Positions 24,593 through 37,085 of a stretch of 64,000 bases of DNA are shown piece after piece. The stretch's first letter is position 1, and each line of letters opens with the position of its first letter. The position numbers and the translations under genes are program-made. The stretch spans positions 67,944,142-68,008,141 of the forward strand of contig JAPWDM010000003.1 in the NCBI GenBank assembly GCA_035578155.1, in the 5' to 3' direction. Source of the DNA: Brachynemurus nebulosus. Lineage: Eukaryota; Arthropoda; Insecta; Neuroptera; Myrmeleontidae. Under the pieces are notes generated by a model, which saw only the letters and a program-made list of their open reading frames with translations, did not search any database and had not been told where the DNA came from.

Positions 24593-24995
24593 AAAAAAAA
24601 ATAAAATAACTGCTACAACTTGGAGTGTTTTTGGACTGTTTATTAAAATACAAAATCAACTTGTATATTGGTCTAGTACAAAATCCTTTATTTTTACCAT
24701 TGCGCAATTTCCATAAAAAATGCCAACAAGCTGAAAATAACACTCCTTCTGTGAGAAAAAAATGTTCAAAGAGTGAATTTTGCTTAGTTTTGATATCCAA
24801 ATTAAGGTGAAGTTTTCTTATGGTAGGGAGGAAATTTATTTCAATCTTTAAGGATGAATGATTTATGAAATATGTGCATTGATGTAAAAAGGTGCAAACT
24901 CTTAAACGATTTAAGACAATTTTTTTTAAAAGAATTGTTTCTAAAATGCTCAAGTAATCATCTCTGGACCATTTCCATATGGACTGACCCCCCGC

Positions 24996-25748
24996 TAGTG
25001 CACGGGAAATATTGAGTTTCTTTTTAAAACGTATTAAGATAAATTTTATGATGCTTGTAAAATTATTGTACAATCAAAAACTAATAAAAAAAGTTAATTT
25101 GAACATAAAAATTGCATGTATAATCGTAATTATACTTCTTAACTTCTCCTTCGACTTCCTATCGTTCCCTCCGTTCCCCGTTCCTACCCGAATTGGTTTG
25201 GTTGATTGGTCCTATTCGATAACAATCAAATTGTGACGTGCGGGATTTGTTTCGTAATCCTAATTGACCGTAAAAAATCATTTAAAATTAACCGGATTTC
25301 TATGCAAATTTTCGATAAGTGGATTCGTGAAAGGAAAACGCAGAAAGTTTTTGATTTGATTTTTACTGATACCAATAATGATAATTTTATTATCAAAAAA
25401 GTTTTTTATTGGTTTTGTTCCGTTTTTTTTCCTTATTCATTGATTGAATTAAAATTGGTCGTTATCTTTGATCTCTTTCTGTATAATTTTATTATTTTCA
25501 GAAAATTAGATTTCTTGAAATAAGAAAGCGAATATATACTAAAGCGGTTTCATTTTTTAAGTTTGACGCATTAATTTACATAATTTCTATAAATATGTAT
25601 ACAGTGGATATTTGTTTTCGTTTTGAATAATCTGGCATTTTTCATCATAACATATAATTAATTATTTGTGTTATATGTATACAATATGGTATTAATCAGG
25701 ATTTTGAAATTTGGGATCGGGGTTTAGTCAGGATTGGGATTTTCATAC
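24996..25748. other. no gene recognised
   Basis: AT-rich DNA. A 105-codon open frame at 25206-25523 on the plus strand begins with a plausible ATG but shows no homology that I recognise and is made mostly of A/T-rich codons; treated as chance. Confidence 0.5.
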
Positions 25749-26442
25749 GAATATATGACAATCGCCTCCAACTGAAAAAGTGCGACAATCGCCCCCAACC
25801 CATAAATTTGTTTATACCTGTCTCTATGACTCATTATATTTGACCAGATGTTAATCACCACCAGTGACAATCGCCCCCAGTATATTAGCTTGTTTATACC
25901 TGGACGTGTGACTCACTGTGTTTACATCCAACAGGTAGATGGAAATAGTAAACTTAGCTGGTAATATTGTGTGTCTTTTATCTATACCTGACGTCATTTA
26001 AAAAGTTATACAGACATATGTAAAAAGAAATGCGGCTTCCTGGACTCGATAGTTAGAGCTGCAACATTTTTGAACTTATAACATTTGTTCCACATTTGTA
26101 AGTAATTCCATGTTGTAAGTAATTCCACATTTTGTTCCTTGTATGGATTAGTGACAACTCATATAAACATTCAAATAAAAACATTATGAGATTTCAGTTT
26201 TAAAATATGTGATATATTTTTTAATATAATATTTTGTTCCAGTGTAAAACTAATTTGTAAAATTATATTACTAATGTCCTCTCGTTAAATAATGTGTAGG
26301 GACAACTTCCTCTCTACAACGACCTAAAATAATAAAACTGGTGGCGATTGTCAGTGGTGGTGATTGACGGGATACCTTTCTTACAACCATCGAATATATA
26401 AAACAGGGGGCGATTGCCAGTGGGGGCGATTGTCCGGACATC
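25749..26442 (+). mobile_element. 9-bp-TSD element (Mutator-like?), copy 1
   Basis: Flanked by the 9-bp direct repeat TTTTCATAC (25740-25748, 26443-26451). Left end GAATATATGACAATCGCC, right end GGCGATTGTCCGGACATC. The word GACAATCGCCCCCA and its complement recur near both ends (25789, 25866, 26343, 26407, 26421). A second copy at 53350 has a different perfect 9-bp duplication. A 9-bp TSD fits Mutator-like elements best, with Merlin as an alternative. No transposase. Confidence 0.85.
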
Positions 26443-26506
26443 TTTTCATACAATTTAATTCATTTGTGAATACCAAAATACAATTCTTATTAATTTTATT
26501 ATCATA

Positions 26507-26780
26507 AATTACTATAATACCACTGTCGCAGCATCTTGTTGTATAACATGTCGAGTTTCTGATTACAAAAATTACTTTTTCTCGAAAACCCACTTACCTA
26601 GGGTATGGTTCGAAACGTATCTTATGCAATTTTTTCCACTCTTCGCTATGGTAGAAAATCTTTTAAACTTTGGCAAATTTTTGCAAAAATCACATTTTTA
26701 TTGAGGTTTTTAGTATTAGATGTGTTTGGCTGAAGAACTCATCGAAGGTTTTTGGACTCTGAACTTTTCTATTGAATTCT
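26507..26780 (+). mobile_element. TAGCGAA-family repeat, partial
   Basis: Carries the left part of the family: ATACCACTGTCGCAGCATC, TTTCTCGAAAACCCACTTACC and AAGAACTCATCGAAGG. The right end is missing. Confidence 0.65.
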
Positions 26781-26891
26781 TATGAATTATATTTCTTGGA
26801 AATCATTGATAAGCATAGAATTCAAATTTACAATTTCATTAAGCAACGTATAAGTCAAGGGTGGGCAGCCTTTTGTATAATACAGGCGGTG

Positions 26892-27038
26892 CAAAAGTAG
26901 TAAGACCACAGCAGTGCTGTACCAAAAGTTACAGCGATTCTGTAACAAAAGTAGTAAGGTTACAGTGGTTCTGTAGCAAAAGTAGTAAGGTTATAGCAAT
27001 TCTAAACCAAAAGTAGTAAGGATACAATGGTTCTATAG
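26892..27038 (+). repeat. 31-bp minisatellite
   Basis: About five units built on AAAAGTAGTAAGGTTACAG plus TGGTTCTGTAGC, with one unit shortened. Period 31 bp where intact; units differ at several positions, so it is not a recent expansion. Confidence 0.85.
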
Positions 27039-27099
27039 TGGGCCGACTCTGACGCAGGCCATAGTATCTAATTAATTGACAATTTCTTGTGATCTTTAT

Positions 27100-27800
27100 T
27101 TTTTGCTTCCGAGACTACTAAAGTAGCGGAAGCATTGTGATCACTTTTGAAAAATAAAAAATTTGTACCATCCAAAATAAATTTTTTTACGCACATTTTA
27201 CGTTTTACAGCTTCCTGAACAATTTTAGTTTGGTGTCTGTCTGTCTGTCCGTCTATCTGTCCGTCTGTGTGTCGCCAATTTGCACCATAACTTCTGAACT
27301 ATTCGATTGTTTTTAATGAAATTTTCAGAAATTATGCAGTTTGGTTCTTAGATGGTCCCCTATGAATTTAATCGAAATCGGAGTAACGGTAGCTACGCCG
27401 CTACTACGTCATTCCATTAATATACTAAATTGCACCAAGTCGCATAACTTCTGAACTATTCAACTCATTTTTATGAAATTGTCAGAAATTATGCGGTCTG
27501 ATTCCTATTCGGAATAATAGTATCCACGGCGCTACCATGAAATCCCATTAAATGTCAATCTCTTATTTTCTGCTAATCCCACTTCGGTTAAATTTTCAAA
27601 GTATTTTGGGGGTTAGTTTCTAAAATATTTTTGCTATTATTTTATAATTTAGCCTTTAAGTATTTTAAGTAACAAGAATTTTTTATGAACTTTAAGGCGA
27701 AAATATAATTTCACGGTATATATATTTGGTAGAATACTGTTTTAAAGTCTTTTACGAGTACGAGGAAGCTGTGTGCCACACCCCATTGGGAGCGTATTTT
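27100..27800 (+). repeat. dispersed repeat with GTCTGTCTGTCC tract, copy 2
   Basis: Opposite-strand copy of the repeat at 4770: TAGCGGAAGCATTGTGATC, a GTCTGTCTGTCTGTCC tract, GAACTATTC, CTTTTACGAGTACGAGGAAG and CACACCCCATTGGGAGCG, in that order. It contains two internal near-repeats of the CATAACTTCTGAACTATTC block (about 27287 and 27443). Confidence 0.75.
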
Positions 27801-30700
27801 TCTATTCTCTTTGAAACTATAAAATATTTTGGTAATTCTCGATGACAATTGCGATTTTTACACCTGGACTTTTTTGACGAATGATCCTCGGCTACCACTT
27901 CTTATTTAAATAAGGAAATCTTTCTGTCTCCCGTCAATGCTTCCGCATAGATACGCTTGTTTTCTAATTTTTTCTAAAGTTTGCGAATCGGACAGAAATA
28001 GATACTTTGCGGGTCGGAGGTTTGCCCCGCGGTTTATAAACCATACTTCATATGGTACAACAATACCTTACCACTTGGAGGTCCCTTATCGTTTTAATAA
28101 AACAATCATCAACTATTATTATAATTCATATTTATGTAATTATATACAAAATTGTGTTCATTGCACATGCTTATCGTATATACACTGAAAATTATGCTGT
28201 ATAGTTTGTGTGCTAACGCGTTCACAAAAATGGTCCCTATTGTACTGTCTACAGGAATGTATGTTACTTAATCCTGTAACAACAATTAAACCATTGTTGT
28301 TCCATATGTACATATACGTGTGGGCGAGATGAAAATGTTGGTGGAAAAACCGGAAATGAAACTCATGATGCATTAAAACAACTGAAAACTACATAGTTTG
28401 TATGTTTAGTCACAGGAAGTGGTACTATAAAACAAATAAAATAAACAAAATTCGTTGGGACACGACATAATGTTATGTCGCTATGTTCGTTTGTTTTAGT
28501 TGGTTGTATTTTGTTTTTTTCGGGGGCTGTTTGTGTTTAAATGTTTATTCTCTATTCCGGACTTTTAAGTAAATCATTTAAATAATGATCATCATTCGTT
28601 AGTTCTATTTTTTTTTGGCAAATTTTGTCCGTAACGTAAATTTGTTTTAAAAATGTGTTTCAGAATTAAATTCCAGTGCAAGTGATACTTGGAAATAATT
28701 TTTGAAAACATTGGAGTAGGGAAGAGGTGTGTCAGTAGTAACAGACGGTCAATTGTAACTTTAAAATTTGCGAGACATGTATCAATCCTATTGAATCATA
28801 AAGTGGCTTTTAAAGTTGTGCTTTACTGACAAAATTTTCAGTTAATATCATTTGGCGGTTTTCTTTCAGCAATATCAAATGTGTTTATTTAAGCTAAACA
28901 AGTAAAATTAAATATACTATTATTTATATAATAATTTAAGTGAGAAAATATTGTTGATATTTGAAATATAGTTATGTGTTATAATACTACCAATCTGTAA
29001 AAAAGATTGTATGAATATTATTCAAAACAATAAATTACACTAGCGGAAATAATTAAAGGATCAAAAAAAAATTCCAAATTTTTAGCGATTTTGCGAATGG
29101 CTGTATCTTTGTGAAAAATGGTCGTATCGGGGTCGTAAGCAAAGCAATTTAAAGCTGGAAGTTTCTAGTTTCGAGATCTTGCGATAAAAAAAATTTCAAA
29201 GCAACGTGTGTGGCGCAATCCTAATAAATACACTGAAAAAAAAAAATTTTCGAAATTTTTTCGGTTTTTTTTTTTTTGGTCCACGGACTTGGAAAAAATT
29301 TTTCCGACTTAACCACCATATGGACCGGATAACTTGTTCATTCAACTTTAATTTGCTTTTTTATAGACTTTTATACGACCACTTCTCGCTGAGATATAGG
29401 ACCTTGAATGGAAAAGGATCATTTCGTGTTTGACCATCGATATCTCAGCAACCAAAGATCACACAGAAAATTGAACGGGTGTTTTAAAAACTCGAATAAA
29501 TTCTCTACAAGGATTAGCTATTGTTTTGTCGGAAAAATTTTTTTTTGCATACGTTACATGAATTTGAAAAACCAAGAAAAAAAGAGCTTTTGGTGGCTCT
29601 TTGAAAAATCAAGCGCTGAATTTAAAACTTCGAGAAAACCACTAATGTTAAGTGGCCTTTTACAGTTCAATATACCCACAAAAACCCCACCGAGTTTCAG
29701 TTTGATCCATCCAGCCGTTTTTGTATTTCATTCGATTGAATTTTTGAAAAAATTAAACGATCATTTTTTTGGTCTTAAACTTTCATAATCTTCAACAAAA
29801 TGGAAAAAAAAATTTTTCTCAGCTTTTTTCACATTTTTATCAATAACAGTATTTAAATTTAAAAATTAAAGCCAGAAAACAACATTTCATATAAAATATA
29901 AATTTAATTTAGAATACTGATAATGGTCATATGTGATCCTATCCCTTAGCGGTCCGCGCAACATTATCCGAGATTTTACCCTGTTCGTGATTGAAAAATG
30001 GTTGAGAAACCCTGCTTTAGATCGACAACAAATACCTACAGACAAAAATGGTCCTTTTTTAAATACTCACAAAAAATTGTTGAGAAGAACAGAAGTTTTA
30101 AAGTATATGTTGCAACAAGTAACAAACTTGGGTTGTCAATTTTACGACGCTATAAAATTCTAGGGTTAATGTTAAATTTATAAAAAATTAAAATTTTCAC
30201 CCTGTCAACATAATTAAGTACACCAAACTTTTTACAACTCACTGTATGCAGTTCAACATTAATAAAATTTACTAAGAAATTCAAAAAATCTAATGACTAG
30301 TTATAAAAACAAAACTGGCGTCTTAAAAAAAGAATTGCTAATAAAAAAAAAAGTTAAAAAATTAATAAAATCAAAAATTTTACGCCGTCTAAAAATAAGA
30401 TATAAAAATAATTGTATAAATTTTTGAAGTAAGTCAACATTATCAAAAATAATACGTAAAACTAATTAGTGGCACGCAATGAACCGCTTCAGCAGTTTCA
30501 CTCAGAAAAATTATTTTCTTAATTAACGCCAAAAATAACGATGAAATTTCACTTGATAATGACTTGAGTAAACATTAAAATTATATCCTGTACAAACACA
30601 AAATTTAATTATCTCGAGTGGGGGGCTTAATTTTTCAAAGAATATTTTAAATATTTATGATATTTCAAGGAAAAGAGTGTATCTAAATTCGACATTCAAA
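27801..30700. other. 2.9 kb without a supported gene
   Basis: AT-rich DNA. The part at 29.07-29.80 kb (TAGCGATTTTGCGAATGGC, then ATCGATATCTCAGCAACC) looks like a decayed repeat and keeps a 126-codon open frame at 29408-29788 with no recognisable domain. An isolated TTCTAGGGTTAA at 30159-30170 resembles a piggyBac-like right end but has no matching flank. Confidence 0.5.
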
Positions 30701-30704
30701 AGTG

Positions 30705-31150
30705 TAATAGTATATTGTACAATAAGTGCGGAAAGTTGTCGATTGCTCGTGATGAGAGCGAAGTTGAACGCACGATTGAAGTGAATGCGCGCATTCGCTC
30801 GAGTGGGCAACCGACAATACTGTACGAGTTGCACTTACTATGTTTTATTACGAATTGCACATACATATTTTTTTTATTATTTCTTATTGTTTGTGTGTTC
30901 GTTTTTTTTCTTTTAAATTAAATATTTAATAGTATATATTGTGCAATAAGGGTGGGAAATTGTCGATTGTCCACGAGAGCGAAGTTGAGCGCACGAACGT
31001 AATGAGTGTGCTCATTCGCTCGAGTGTGTAATCGACAATCCCGCACGTGTTGCACATACTATTTTTTATTACGAATTTCACATACTTTTTTCTATTATTA
31101 TTACTATTTTTTACATTTTTATTACTTTTTAAAATAATATTCTTAAGTGT
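30705..31150 (+). repeat. tandem pair of palindromic repeat units
   Basis: Two units about 225 bp apart (palindromes at about 30714-30840 and 30938-31065). In each, a left arm (GTGCGG...TTGTCGATTG...GAGAGCGAA) pairs with a right arm (TTCGCTCGAGTG...ATCGACAAT...GCAC), and the short loop contains a second small inverted repeat (GAGCGCAC / GTGTGCTC). A third, partial copy opens the window. No ORF needed to explain it. Confidence 0.8.
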
Positions 31151-31292
31151 TTGTCTTTTTTCTCTGAATTAATTATCGTTTAAATTATTTTGTTGGTGGT
31201 TTCTGTAGAAACAATTATGAAATATTTATTAAATAAAAAATCAAGAGGCGGTTGTGCGTGTTTTGATTCAATTTTGCGTGTTTTATTGTCAA

Positions 31293-31325
31293 TTTGCGTG
31301 TGGAAAGTTACTTTCCACACGCAAA
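31293..31325. repeat. perfect 16-bp hairpin
   Basis: TTTGCGTGTGGAAAGT and its exact complement ACTTTCCACACGCAAA are separated by one base. The word TTTTGCGTGT also occurs alone just upstream (about 31273), so the arms belong to a small cluster of this word. Function unknown. Confidence 0.85.
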
Positions 31326-31771
31326 AAAGTATGTGAGAAGAGTACAGTGGGCAAACAGCTATTTTGCGTATAGTAATGTGTGCGCCAAGTTAGTACTTCT
31401 CCCGCATGAGTAATAAAAAATCTATTTCAATTCTTTTATGCAAGAAAAATTTTGTGAATGGTGTGAAAAATTTTCACTCAAGAATAAGTTTTTACATTTC
31501 AGATGATTGTATATTGAATAATGGTTTGACCAACTTAACAACAATAAGTATCCATCCCCGCAAATACATGGCATATACAAACTGTTAAAACTTGCAATAA
31601 TAATATATTCAAACGGAACTAAAAAGTTTTAGTCGTGGAGAGATTTTCTTTCGGAAAGTTTCAGTTGTTGTTGTTGCTGTTTGTTATGGTCTTTTATTTT
31701 TTCTATTTCCCCGCACAACTACACGTTCTAAATACATCTTAAAATATGGAACAGTTACGTATATATATATA

Positions 31772-32578
<807 letters not shown>

Positions 32579-33071
32579 ATTGCTTGCTTGCTGACGATTT
32601 TCACACGCTTCTAGCTTCATACAAGTGAAAAAAAAAAAGTTTGATATACATATTTTTTTTATTTTCGTCATTTTTTCTTGTGTTTCGTACGAAAGTTTTT
32701 CGAGGCGTTTTCGGGGCGGTTTTTTTCATGTATCCGAAAATTAAAAAGTTGTGTTTTTAATGCTATTATTGTTGTTAACGCGTTCCTTCAATTATAGAGT
32801 ATAGGTACTCACTCATACAAGAGAAATAACGCGTTGTGGAACGCGTTTAAAGTTTTTAAATGTTTATAATTTATTTAAATTTTGATAAATTATCATAATA
32901 GAACGTAATAGAATAAATCCTAAATGCATATTTTATTGTAAATGTATTTATTTAATTATTATTATTATTTATTGTATACATGGTGATACAGATACAGCAG
33001 AGGATATTTTAAAAGAACGATAGTTGGGATGGTTTTGAGTTAGTTACAAAGTAAATTTAGTATAATTATTA

Positions 33072-33637
33072 CAGTGTAAACTCTACATAACGAACTTCTA
33101 TTTAACGAAAAACTCCTTAAAACGTAGAAATTACAAAGGTTTGTTTGGTTTATATTATCATTCGTATATTGAAACACTCTTTATAACGTAATAGCCACTC
33201 TCAATAGCGAAAAATACGTCATTTTTTAAGCCAGAAAAAATTTTATTGCACTGACTTTCAAACAAAATAGTGATACAGAGTCGTAAATATTTCGTACGCA
33301 CAAGGGATTCTTGAAATCCGTTTATTTGTTTGTTGTAATTGCTTAGCACATGTTTTTGCCTACTGTACTTCCGTACTACTGTCTTATTGCTGTCTATGTT
33401 ATCATATTCTTAGTTCCTTTCAAACGTTTTAACTGTAAACATGACGAGTAAAAGAAAGAGTTTGTGTATTGACGAAAAAGTGTCATTTAATTCAGTCAAA
33501 ATTAAAACCACTTTCTAAATTCGTAAGTTGTATTCGTAAAATTATATTGTTTTCTTTTACTCTCCATATAACGAAAACTCTTTATAATGTAATAAAATAC
33601 CCGGTCCCTTTAATTGTGTTATACGGAGTTTACACTG
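33072..33637 (+). mobile_element. Tigger/pogo-like internally deleted element
   Basis: TA (33070-33071) then CAGTGTAAACTCTACATAACG; right end ATACGGAGTTTACACTG then TA (33638-33639). CAGTGTAAAC-type ends with ATAACGAA subterminal words and TA target fit pogo/Tigger. It retains the start of a transposase reading frame at 33441. 566 bp. Confidence 0.82.
33441..33518 (+). pseudogene. relic N-terminus of a Tigger/CENP-B-type transposase
   Basis: ATG opens MTSKRKSLCIDEKVSF, then NSVKIKTTF and a stop after 26 codons. A basic SKRKSL stretch followed by an EKV-type helix start is how CENP-B-like N-terminal helix-turn-helix domains of Tigger transposases begin. It is truncated by the internal deletion that made the non-autonomous element. 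I infer this from motif shape and element context; a database search would settle it. Confidence 0.6.
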
Positions 33638-33798
33638 TATTATTATTTAATACTGACTTCATACTACCCTAACTTCGCTCAGGTGTCTATTTTTTTTTCA
33701 TTTTTGCGTTTTATATAATTTCCTAAACATTTTATATTAATTTGAGTTAAAGACAAAAATAAAATCGCAATGAGAAAGACCATTTTGTTCAGACGTTA

Positions 33799-34815
33799 AG
33801 CGCGGTTCAGACGCAACCGGTAGTTTAGTCGAGTGGTCGAGTAATTTAGTACTCGCTCAGTTTGAACACATTCATTTTAGTCAAGTAAACTGGCTTGGTC
33901 GAGCGAGCGGTCGAGTTTAGTAAATAGAACTCTATTCTATTTTTATAGTCAAGTAGCCTTCCCCCACTCTATTTTCAGTGAACTCGTACGCTAACTAAAC
34001 ACGTGTGGACAAAAATACACAAGTTATTTATACATAATTATTGCAGTTATTGTTGTTTTTTTTTCTAGTTATTTGGATTATTGTTTTATTTGTCAGTTTC
34101 GGTTTTTCGTAAAAAAAAAATGTAAAAATTTTATAGAAATAAATATAATTGTATTTAATAATTTTAATTTAATCTTTTATACATTTCTGATTGAAATAAT
34201 AACAAATTAATTAATTAATAAAAATGGCAAGATGGTCAGAAGGTACCACTCTTAAACAGGGCCGGACCTAACCTAAGTGGCGCCCGAGGCACGGTGTAAG
34301 AATCGGCGCCCTTATATTTTTGGAAAATGACAAAATAAATATTTCTTTTTAACTTTTTTCCCTACAAAAAGCAAGTGGTGAGAAAAAAAACGTCAAATTC
34401 AACAGTCTGGCGGCCCCGAATTTGCAGTTTTGCCGCCCTCAAAAACTTGGCGCCCGGGGTACGTGGCTCCGCTGCCCTCTAGATCCGGCCCTGCTTTTAA
34501 ATTTGTTACCGAACATGTTAAATACAAATAAATGTCTGTGGGATGTGAGAAATGAAAATTATAAAAATAAACAAATTTAGTAGCGTAAATTAAAAATATA
34601 AGATCGACATATTTTTAGGAAAGAAAGAAAATTAAAGACTCAAGCACTCGACTTTATACTAATCGACTAAACTAAATACTAGCTTATGTGAACGACTGTT
34701 TTGACTCGCAGTATTTCAACAAACTCTACTAAATTACTTGCCCTGTATGAACAGTATGTCCACTTGACTAAATTACTATACTCTACTAAACTACTGGCGG
34801 CGTCTGAACCGGGCT
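33799..34815 (+). mobile_element. PIF/Harbinger-like element carrying a nested hAT MITE
   Basis: TTA at 33796-33798 and 34816-34818 flanks AGCGCGGTTCAGACGC and GCGTCTGAACCGGGCT. The inverted repeat continues imperfectly inward for about 45 bp (GTAGTTTAGTCGAGTGG / ACTCTACTAAACTAC). The interior is full of TTTAGTCGAGT/ACTCGACTAAA words. A hAT MITE (34257-34492) is inserted in the middle. No ORF. Confidence 0.8.
34257..34492 (+). mobile_element. hAT-like MITE nested in the Harbinger-like element
   Basis: CAGGGCCGGACCTA at the left, TAGATCCGGCCCTG at the right, flanked by CTCTTAAA (34249-34256) and CTTTTAAA (34493-34500), 7 of 8 matching. The interior holds GGCGCCC words on both sides. 236 bp. 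Confidence 0.87.
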
Positions 34816-34848
34816 TTACAAAGAATCAAAATTTATTTTGCGATTTTA

Positions 34849-35135
34849 GTAATTCATAATCACTATGACCAGGACCAGCGAGAGAAATGACGGGTCCCCG
34901 GGCACAACAAAAAAAAGTTTTCCCAGAAATGTATATACAATTGACAAGCACAGAAGTCCCTAATTGAGGCTGCGGGCCCCCTTTTTAGACCCGTGCCCAC
35001 GGGGCAATTTCCCCACCTGTCCTCTCGCCGGCCCTGACTATGACCCTACTACTCAGTAATTCATAATCACTATGACCTTATTACCTAGTGGCTCATAATC
35101 ACTGTGAGCTCACTACTCAGTGGTCCACAATCACA
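34849..35135 (+). repeat. minisatellite of about 32-38 bp interrupted by a hAT MITE
   Basis: Units of AGTAATTCATAATCACTATGACC plus a variable tail (key words TCATAATCACT and ACTACTCAGT) occur four times. The first unit is split by the MITE at 34870-35036; the later units drift (CATAATCACTGTGAG, CCACAATCAC). Confidence 0.8.
34870..35036 (+). mobile_element. hAT-like MITE with perfect 8-bp TSD
   Basis: ACTATGAC at 34862-34869 and 35037-35044 is a perfect 8-bp duplication. Termini CAGGACCAGCGAGAG and CTCTCGCCGGCCCTG are imperfect inverted repeats. Inside, GGGTCCCCGGGCAC answers CCGTGCCCACGGGG. 167 bp. Confidence 0.9.
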
Positions 35136-35687
35136 GGTTCTTTGCGAATTTCATCTCAGTAGTAATGATAATACATGTGCAAACGTAAAATATGTTAACG
35201 CTGAGGGCATAGAACAGGCTTCTTCTTTTTCTTGTAAAAATAAAAAGCTTTTAATTTTAAATTTTTGTAACTGTTTGAAAGTTTAAACATCAAATAATTA
35301 ATATCTACTGGTTTCTTTGGTTTCCGATTGGACGAATATAATGTCTGTGGACATTTGTGGATCACTCTGTATAGATTATGTATAGTACGTATATTATAAT
35401 TTAGTGATCGAATGAAATGATTAAAATTTACATAAATTTAATTATTTATTATCATTATCAGTTGATAAAAGTACATAAAACATTATATAGGCTGTTGGTA
35501 GATTTTGGACGCAGCCGCCAATACTACAGGCAACCGATACAGATATAATTATGTTTCTGTGTTGACTAAAACAGCATGTATTATTTTATTGTTAATTAAA
35601 TCTATATATTTTTTTTTAATTAGTGGTTTAATGAATTGGAACGGTTTTTTATTAATTTATTCCCATTTTTTTAACATAATAAAAATA

Positions 35688-36300
35688 TAAATTAAAAATC
35701 ACAAAGTGATTGAAAAAATTATCAAACTGAATCGGCTGGGAATCGAACCCAGGATCTTCCAGTAACTAGCCAGGTGTCCTGCCACTAGACCAACAATCCT
35801 CTGCTCGACAGCCGTCCCAAACCATTCAACCACTTATGTGTATTGGTACTCTCTCTAAATGTGAGAAACAGTTACAATTATTCAATTTCAAATATTATCG
35901 AGTGCTTGTGAAACATTACTACGTATGACAAACTTTTGTTTGCATTTAAACACACGCAGTATTCATGTGTTCACTTATCGTTCAGCTAAACTGAAACTTT
36001 AAGCACTCGATTTTTTTGGTTAGTATGATCAAAATCCAAATGTAAGTTACCGCTAGTTACCGGGAGATCCTGGGTTCGATTCCTAGCCGATCCAGTTTGA
36101 TAATTTTTTCAGTCACTTTGTGATTTTTATTTACATTTGGATTTTGGTCATACTAACCAAAGAAATCGAGTGCTTAAAGTTTCAGTTTAGCTGAACGATA
36201 AGTGAACATATGAATACTGCGTGTATTTAAATGCAAACAAAAGTTTGTCATACGCAGTAATGTTTCACAAGCACTCGATAATATTTGAAATTGAATAATT
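35688..36300 (+). mobile_element. inverted-dimer SINE-like element, copy 2
   Basis: Flanked by ATAAAAATA (35679-35687, 36301-36309), a likely target duplication in AT-rich DNA. Same architecture as the 21874 copy: tRNA-like segment on the minus strand (about 35733-35805), body on the minus strand (35880-36020), loop, body on the plus strand (36145-36295). Here the loop keeps a longer tRNA-like half in plus orientation (GGTTCGATTCCTAGCCGATCC near 36072) bounded by its own inverted repeat (AAAATCCAAATGTAA / TTACATTTGGATTTT). The loop orientation is opposite to that in the other copy. Confidence 0.82.
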
Positions 36301-36404
36301 ATAAAAATAGTTAACACAAAATACAAAAAATAGTCAAGTCTTTGTCGGAAATGCATTAATTTAAAGTTCCGTAGCTAGTTTTCCCGAGTTTTTCGGGATA
36401 AATT

Positions 36405-36408
<4 letters not shown>

Positions 36409-36492
<84 letters not shown>
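36409..36492. repeat. (TA)n microsatellite
   Basis: About 84 bp of uninterrupted TA. The following 36.5-37.08 kb is AT-rich without a supported gene. Confidence 0.95.
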
Positions 36493-36498
<6 letters not shown>

Positions 36499-37085
36499 GT
36501 ATAATCGTTGATGCATCTGCTAGTGATTGTATGTAAAGTATAGACATTATTATTTTGATACCAAGAACATTGAAAAAATTACTCAAAAACATAGACTGAG
36601 GTAAAATAACAATTAACCTAAATATGACTACACTGGCTAGTCTTAAACTTAAGTTGAAAGTAAAAAGATATCTATCATTTCTATAAGTCTGGGAAACAAA
36701 ACTGGGTGCCGTTATCGTGTAATTCTGTGAAGTTCGATAAATCGTGCCCAGAAGCCCAGGTGGCTGTAGTTTGTACAAAAGACGAGAAGAGACGTATAAT
36801 GTGATTGTGGGTAGAGGGCTTGTATTTTTTAAGTTATTAATTTACTGAACCCCTATCTTTATCAAACAGGAGGCGCTACTTTCAAGTCTGGCCAGGGGCG
36901 TCAGTCACCACAGCTACGCCACTGGTTATCACAAGTAAATTTGGAGAAAATTTAATTTGATTTATTGACAGCTCATTGTACGGTATCCTAATTATGCAGA
37001 TTTGAATATGGAACAAAATTATCTATGCTGTTCATGAAAAATCTAATTAGTGAGTCAAAACAACATAAAATAATTTTTACGTGTA

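Larger units (their letters stand above)
23067..24995. mobile_element. diverged foldback arms enclosing two nested elements
   Basis: The left arm (about 23067-23409) and right arm (about 24600-24995) are inverted relatives: GCAGTTTGCTCTAATGCACAT at the left answers ATGTGCATTGATG...GGTGCAAACT at the right, and ACAACTTGCAGTAAT answers ATAACTGCTACAACTTG. Between them sit the TTAA element at 23411 and the SINE-like element at 24246. A 169-codon open frame on the minus strand over the right arm is explained by this repeat and not called. Confidence 0.6.

Noticed and set aside
24564..25073. 169-codon minus-strand open frame, the longest in the window
   Set aside because: It overlaps an inverted-repeat arm and a SINE tail, with no recognisable domain and composition like the AT-rich background.
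26892..27038. CRISPR-like regular repeats
   Set aside because: Units are contiguous without spacers and the DNA is eukaryotic; this is a minisatellite.
29408..29788. 126-codon plus-strand open frame
   Set aside because: No domain, low complexity, no splice or promoter context; probably a decayed repeat.
30159..30170. piggyBac-like right end (TTCTAGGGTTAA)
   Set aside because: No upstream similarity to the piggyBac-like family and no partner end; may be coincidence.
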